In this document: positions 58,661-64,000 of the stretch, piece after piece | Layout of the letters: each line of letters starts with the position of its first letter | Position numbering within the stretch: position 1 is the first letter of the stretch | NCBI GenBank assembly: GCA_020002185.1 | Contig: CM034544.1 | Location: 434,001-498,000, forward strand | Length of the DNA: 64,000 nucleotides | Reading direction: 5' to 3' | Source: Paraescarpia echinospica | Taxonomy: Eukaryota; Annelida; Polychaeta; Sabellida; Siboglinidae | Program-made: the position numbers and the translations under genes | The notes under the pieces: generated by a model | The model's database searches: none | What the model saw: the letters and a program-made list of their open reading frames with translations, nothing else | Told to the model about the DNA's origin: nothing

Positions 58661-58989
58661 GTAAGTACTTTCCTTTGACTTTTAGCACCTTCACAATACT
58701 GACATAGACTAGACAGGATTGTCATACTAACCAGCCATTACTGTGTTGTTGTTGCACTTTTCTCACACTGCCACTTGACTTGTTGTTAAGGTTATCATAA
58801 AGGGTATGAGTCAAAGAACAGAATGGTGAGGACTATTGGTGTATACTGAAAATGTATCTCATTTAAAGACTAAGCAAAATGAACCTTTTTTACCAATTTG
58901 ATTGAAATATAATCTAAAAATAGTGTCCTGATATTCAACTAATTTGTAATCGTGCTTTTCTGTACATTTTCTGCACAGTTTGTTGTGAC

Positions 58990-59090
58990 ACCTCACCGCT
59001 AGGATTTAGCATGGTAGCACTGCTAGGATTTAGCATGGTAGCACCACTAGGATTTAGCATGGTAGCACCACTAGGATTTAGCATGGCTTA
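58990..59090. repeat. 24-bp repeat, 4 copies
   Basis: CTAGGATTTAGCATGGTAGC recurs every 24 bp four times. It lies in the intron after the LRR exon and has no coding sense. Confidence 0.9.
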
Positions 59091-59142
59091 CACCTGTGCG
59101 GGCTGGTGTTTGAGGCTGTACCTCAAATTGCAATCGCGGAAT

Positions 59143-59405
59143 ATTTTTATATGACCGTAAAGATAATAATCTTACTAAATGTATCGCTGGATGCACACAG
59201 GAATTTTTTTTACTTTTTGAGTTATTGCCATTTGAACATTGCAAATGTTCAAACTTATAATGTGGATTTAATATTTTTACATCACAGTAAAGATAATAAT
59301 CTTATCTACAAGTTTGTCGCTGGATGTACCCACGATTTGTTTTTAGTTTTTAACTTATTACTGTTTGAACATCGCAAATGCTTAATCCTGCAATGTATTC
59401 GCGGC
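59143..59405. repeat. 133-bp diverged repeat, 2 copies
   Basis: TAAAGATAATAATCTTA occurs at 59158 and 59291, and GTTTGAACATCGCAAATG-type blocks follow each. This indicates two diverged tandem copies of a unit of about 133 bp, probably part of an unrecognised dispersed element. Confidence 0.7.
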
Positions 59406-60216
59406 AGTCCATATAATGCAAGGTTGAGCATTCACGGGTGCAATTTCATGTACAGTCTGAAACACCCATGCTAAAGGATAGAGCGCGCTCAGTGGCCCTG
59501 TCTGTGGTGACGTCAGCAACATCTGATAGGCTGTGACACACAAACGAACACATTCGAGCAGGCTTTGTAACACGAGTTAACAATGAACATGCTTCATATT
59601 TGGCATATTACTTAACAAACTTCAAAGACATTTAACATTTAATTTCACTTAGTCTTTAATGATATTTAATTAAATAATTGTAGATAATATACAGGTACCT
59701 ATACCAGTAGTTCACAACCATAATCTTCATTCATTTAGACTCGTTCAAAATATGTTCGCTAAGATCATACAATTAGGTGTCATTACTATCATTTCTTTCT
59801 ACGCAAGGCTAAACTGACTCCAACACTGCAAACCTCGATGTTAAGTATTTTCTCCTGAGCACGAAGCTGGACGAGTAACATATCTGTGACGTAAATGAAT
59901 GTGACATCACGTTTTAGCTAAGCAGACATTGCAGAGGAAACCCGTTTGACGAGTGTTACATAGTCTGGTGGTTGTCTTCTCAAGTTCAGTTCAGTCTAGG
60001 ATGGATCGTACTCTGATGGTTTCTGAAAGAACCGAGTAAACAATGCAACAAGTATAAATTATGGTAACAAATACAAACAAATTAAATATCCAAGAAAACA
60101 CCAGGTATGTTCGGCAATCATGTGCAAAAAGAGGATATATATGTTTTTCCAGTTTGTTCCCTGCTGAGCAGGACTGAGGGTCTGGTACAGATTTGTTGAA
60201 CCACTAGTTTCCTATC

Positions 60217-60680
60217 AGTAGCACCCCCCTCTCAATCTTACACCCTCCCCTGATCTTCTCATATCCCTCGTCACGCATCTCAACTGTGGCCATCCCCTTT
60301 TCCTGCATCATTGGTGTTTTTCCTTTGTTCTCTTTCCTAGTTTGCCTGCATCCACCCTTCATGTAAGACCAGTAGCACCCCCCTCTCAATCTTACACCCT
60401 CCCCCGATCTTCTCATATCCCTCGTCACGCATCTCAACTGTGGCCATCCCCTTTTCCTGCATCATTGGTGTTTTTCCTTTGTTCTCTTTCCTAGTTTGCC
60501 TGCATCCACCCTTCATGTAAGACCAGTAGCACCCCCCTCTCAATCTTACACCCTCCCCCGATCTTCTCATATCCCTCGTCACGCATCTCAACTGTGGCCA
60601 TCCCCTTTTCCTGCATCATTGCTGTTTTTCCTTTGTTCTCTTTCCTAGTTTTCCTGCATCCACCCTTCATGTAAGACCAG
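60217..60680. repeat. 154-bp tandem repeat, 3 copies
   Basis: AGTAGCACCCCCCTCTCAAT starts units at 60217, 60371 and 60525. Copies are nearly identical (for example ATTGGTG against ATTGCTG in the last). The pyrimidine-rich + strand leaves the minus strand open, giving three overlapping frames that I do not consider genes. Confidence 0.95.
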
Positions 60681-61479
60681 TACTGTATCACTTTTATCAG
60701 CTACCAGCTGTAAGTGTTTTGTAACTGGAGGGGGCATAGGGTGGTCGGATGTGGAATCACTCATAATGATTCATAAAAAAAACACCCGCCCCATGCCGTG
60801 ATTAGCTGCCATAATCATCTACTCATACGTTCAATGCCATAATTGGCTATCATGAACACCTAGAAAAGTTTAAGCCCACATCTGGAAATTTTTCACGGAT
60901 TAGCGAGGTCTCCGTACACTAGATGGCTCAGTCTAGTAGGGTTCTTATATATCAAGGTCAACGCATATGATAAAGAACGGTTATCGTGAACAAGCAACAA
61001 AGAACCAAAAAAGTTAATAAATTTTGTTACAAGATATCTTCCTTTTGGTAAATATATCGATTAGCGAAAATAAAAAGAATAAAAAAATCCCGTAGCCAAA
61101 TCTTAATAGAACATAAATAATAACACTGGATCTTTGAATATACGGAACTTAGAAAATAGATATACAATTAATCTTTAAATTATCAAATTCCACTTCCTTT
61201 CTAAGGAGGATTATTCCACTACACGACCAAACACTAGGCGTCAAGTGTTATCTAAGAGTAACTACCATAATATAAATACACAGTTTATAGCTAGTCCTCG
61301 CGGACTCTCATTACAGTAATCTGTTACAACTAATATAGATATGAATACTTCAAGGGTAATAATACCTCATTTCTAAACCACAGATTACTACCATTCATAA
61401 TACAGCAAATGATTGATACGTTCAATCAAAAAATAGACATATTACACTGGGCTAGTCCCATCTTGAATATATACGAACG

Positions 61480-62190
61480 TGTGTTGAAGTCAACACACCG
61501 AGCTCAGAATACAATCAGAACGGTGTATCTCGGCCGCACGAGTGATGATGCCGGGCAATTGGCAATTGCCGTCGTACGCCGCGAATTCTTGAGTCGCGTC
61601 CGTTCTATGATCGACTTGTCTCGCACGGTCGCAAACGACTGCGAAGTCAGTTGAATACGTTCGCGTAAAAGACGAAGCCGGGCAGTAAACGCTTACCGCC
61701 GGCCGCTACGAATTATCGAGTCGCATTCGGTGATTCGATCGAGAGGTCTTGCTTGCCCTGTCGCAAACGATCGAGATGTCGGATGAACGGGTTCGCGCGA
61801 ATGACGTCGCCGGGCAGTATACGCTTACCGCCGGCCGTTATGAGTCGCATTCGGTCAAGCTTTCTGACGATGTCGCTGTGAGACCGCTGTTCGAGGGTTG
61901 CCCGAGCTGGGTGAGCGCGTCGCGATTATCGCTCATCGACGCAAATACGTTGGGGGCCGACCGGAACGTTGTTTCAATAAACCGCTGACGTGGCGGCATG
62001 GCATCTTCGAAGCCCGAACAGTCACTATGGACGCTGGATATTACACACACACAAGCTTGGGAACATAACCCACGTTAACGATTCCCACCACGCTTCACGA
62101 CTTGACTTGCCATTCACTTGGCAGCAGGGCAACCTGCCTCGTTCAACCCTGGATCTGTCCCAGTCCTTCGCCAGCGCCCAGATGGCGAAA
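61480..62190. promoter_or_regulatory. CpG-rich module of about 700 bp with three diverged ~130-bp repeats
   Basis: CpG is dense here (for example CGTCGTACGCCGCGAATTC) within otherwise CpG-poor, AT-rich DNA. GCCGGGCA starts comparable blocks at about 61550, 61678 and 61810, and GAGTCGC with a TCGCAAACGA-type word follows in the first two, giving a unit of about 130 bp. TATATAAG lies at 62208-62215, just past the end. It could be an unmethylated promoter, part of a mobile-element end, or transferred DNA. No reading frame has a known domain. Confidence 0.45.
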
Positions 62191-62737
62191 TGCGTACAAC
62201 AGACGTTTATATAAGCGGACCTATTTGCACAGTATATGACAGGTTTCCATCATTTCTATTGGCTAATACAATATACAATTCAAGCTAGGCATTGTGGAAC
62301 ACCCTCTAAGATACAGTGAAACCACCTCCTTGCCTAGAAACGCTAGCAACAGAATACCACGCCCCACTCAGCGCATCTGCAACCGAGTTGCTGTAATTAC
62401 GTAACTAATGGAGTTGGTCAACAATCTGCCTATCTACTGGCTTGACCTTCCTCATTTACCAAATTAAACCTAAAGAAAGTAGACTTAAACATCCACAAAT
62501 AGCAGAAATGCTACAAAATTCCAGTGTCGGTATTGGCTAGTTCTATAAACGCATTCCAAGAAAATGCAGTTAGGGCACCAAATCAATACATAGACAAAAA
62601 ACAATGCATCAAACACCATATCGACTTCTTTGGGAAGCACAATATAGTCTAAACTGGTTTGATCTGCGATTGCAGTACGTGTTCAGATACCACTGTGTCG
62701 GTACGGGAACGCGTATGACTACTATTGGTCATTACTC

Positions 62738-62830
62738 GGAACATATGATACAGGAGATATTGGTTATAGAACATATGATACAGGAAATATTGGTTATAGA
62801 ACATATGATACAGGAGATACAAATCTAACA
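62738..62830. repeat. 30-bp repeat, 3 copies
   Basis: GAACATATGATACAGGAGAT with TTGGTTATA recurs three times at 30-bp steps. Short local duplication only. Confidence 0.9.
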
Positions 62831-63055
62831 ACAAGTTTGAGTGTATTTTTGCGGTTGTTTTAGCCAATTACATAATTTCTCAATACTCCGGCAGGCAGCT
62901 ACCATACAAGTGATGATTTGTACTAGAAGGCATCACTAGAACGATGTTGTTTATTTCTGTTTCTTGCTTGTGCCTTTAGTAGCCATACGTGATTTTTCAT
63001 ACTCTATTATTAAAGCAATTCTTTCTATGCTAATATACCTTCAAGATGAACAGTA

Positions 63056-63375
63056 TCAAAACGTGATAATTTCCCATAAATACGTTCTGGGCTTTGTTCC
63101 GATGCACTTTGTGCAATGGACAGGTGTAGGCTGTTTTTTCAAGTATTCATTTATAATGTTATCAATACCACACACCTTTTTGTTTTTAAGTTTTTTAATT
63201 AGTGATAGTACTTCATCTTGTGTGAATGGTCTGTTTATGTGTTCATTTATTGACTGGGTAATCTTTCTTGGGTCGAAAGGTATCTCACTAGCCGCAGTTT
63301 CACTTTCTGGTTTTACACACAAATTTTTTCAATGTGGCTCATAAACATATCCATTGAAATATTTCCACATTTCTG
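63056..63375 (-). mobile_element. LINE fragment, same family as 15.9-16.6 kb
   Basis: The minus strand encodes PESETAASEIPFDPRKITQS, NEHINRPFTQDEVLSLIKKL and NKKVCGIDNIINEYLKK (63310-63120), the segment leading into the reverse transcriptase. It closely matches 16113-16390. The frame then runs into unrelated sequence. Upstream on the minus strand it meets the 30-bp repeat at 63366. Confidence 0.75.
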
Positions 63376-63455
63376 ATGATGTGGGTAGAAGTTATTACAT
63401 TTCTGATGATGTGGGTAGAAGTTATTACATTTCTGATGATATGGGTAGAAGTTAT
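63366..63455. repeat. 30-bp repeat, 3 copies, next to a LINE fragment
   Basis: ATTTCTGATGATGTGGGTAG with AAGTTATTAC recurs three times at 30-bp steps, directly at the edge of the LINE fragment. The first part, CCACATTTCTGATGATGTG, resembles the LINE linker at about 16379-16400. Confidence 0.85.
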
Positions 63456-63529
63456 TACATTTGTATTACACTTGTTTCAAAGTTGCTGCATCATTGCTCT
63501 TGGTGTGGTGTTAAAATGAGCTCACTAAC

Positions 63530-64000
63530 AGCAAACTGACGGGAGCTCCCGAGTCCTGGCCGACGTCTCTGTTCAGTGAAGGCTTCCCCCTGTAGATGTT
63601 AATTGCCTCCTTGGTCTTTCTTCTTTGGCAGTTCTCTTTGAGGTCTAAGATTTGTACATCTTTCATCGAACACTGGTAGCCTGTGTTCAACTTATGTTTG
63701 CTTATCTCTTATAAGAGTTGGCGACACGATAGATGTTCTTTAAATCGTATGCCCAGTGCCCTCGCTGTTTCTCATATGTAGTGTTGGTCGATACCTGGGC
63801 ATTGGATGTGATATTCCACCCCACACGTTGCTGCCTTGTCTGTTTTGTCTTTTAGGTGTCCCAGCAGGGACCTCAGGGTGTTGATAAGTTTATGGTACAC
63901 TGGTGTGTCGTAGGACTTTAAAATGCTTGCCAATTGTTCAGATAGCTTACTAATATAGGGTAGACCTATGGCATGTTGTCTTCTGTTGGTTTCTTTGGTG
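63530..64000 (-). mobile_element. Penelope-like element, C-terminal GIY-YIG endonuclease relic
   Basis: From the right edge the minus strand reads IGLPYISKLSEQLASIL, VYHKLINTLRSLLGHLKDKT, then CGVEYHIQCPGIDQHYI, a TGA stop, and ETARALGIRFKEHLSC, followed by DVQILDLKENCQRRKTKEAI and NIYRGKPSLNRDVGQDSGAP. This is the GIY-YIG region of Penelope-like retroelements: Y-I-C in place, TYIGET-like with its Gly codon mutated to TGA (about 63772), R-KEH, and the EAI-I conclusion. The reverse transcriptase should lie beyond the right edge. At least two stops show decay. Confidence 0.8.

Noticed and set aside
59500..59520. TGACGTCA as a cAMP-response element
   Set aside because: An isolated 8-bp match without an associated transcription start or other supporting sites.

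Overview
This window is eukaryotic, almost certainly from a marine invertebrate animal, and most like a mollusc or another lophotrochozoan. That call is an inference. It rests on AT-rich DNA, GT-AG introns, an NLR-type (NACHT plus leucine-rich repeat) gene with a coiled-coil N-terminal part, and a mixture of CR1-like, L2/Rex1-like, RTE and Penelope-like retroelements. There are no operons, and I recognised no complete tRNA or rRNA gene.

The only host gene I can support runs left to right across almost the whole window. Six exons (814-936, 4245-4431, 31917-31982, 32832-34274, 43768-44011, 58577-58660) join with matching splice phases. Together they encode a coiled-coil stretch, a NACHT ATPase, a winged-helix-like and helical region, and the first 28-residue leucine-rich repeat. 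Both ends of the gene lie outside the window. Its product is expected to be a cytoplasmic nucleotide-dependent sensor of the NLR type.

Everything else lies in its introns and is repetitive. Intron 1 holds a 19-bp satellite. Intron 2 (27.5 kb) holds a dispersed repeat with an insertion, a nearly intact L2/Rex1-like LINE, two CR1 fragments, a LINE split by a nested insertion, satellites of 83, 83 and 91 bp, and a 4.2-kb element bounded by long inverted repeats. The intron just before the NACHT exon carries a short minisatellite. The intron after it holds SINEs, CR1 and other LINE fragments, and 42-bp and 64-bp satellites. The last complete intron holds an L2/Rex1-like LINE, a long RTE element, further LINE pieces, about 400-bp degenerate repeats, a relic of an unnamed repetitive gene family, and 72-bp and 17-bp satellites. 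The last 5.3 kb hold short tandem repeats, a CpG-rich module, a LINE piece and a Penelope-like GIY-YIG relic.

The main theme is local birth of satellite arrays from parts of mobile elements. At least three arrays can be traced to a single-copy source visible in the same window. The second theme is a poorly characterised multi-copy gene family, seen as two complementary relics (29.0-29.8 kb and 54.95-55.72 kb), one of them inside a pair of long inverted repeats.
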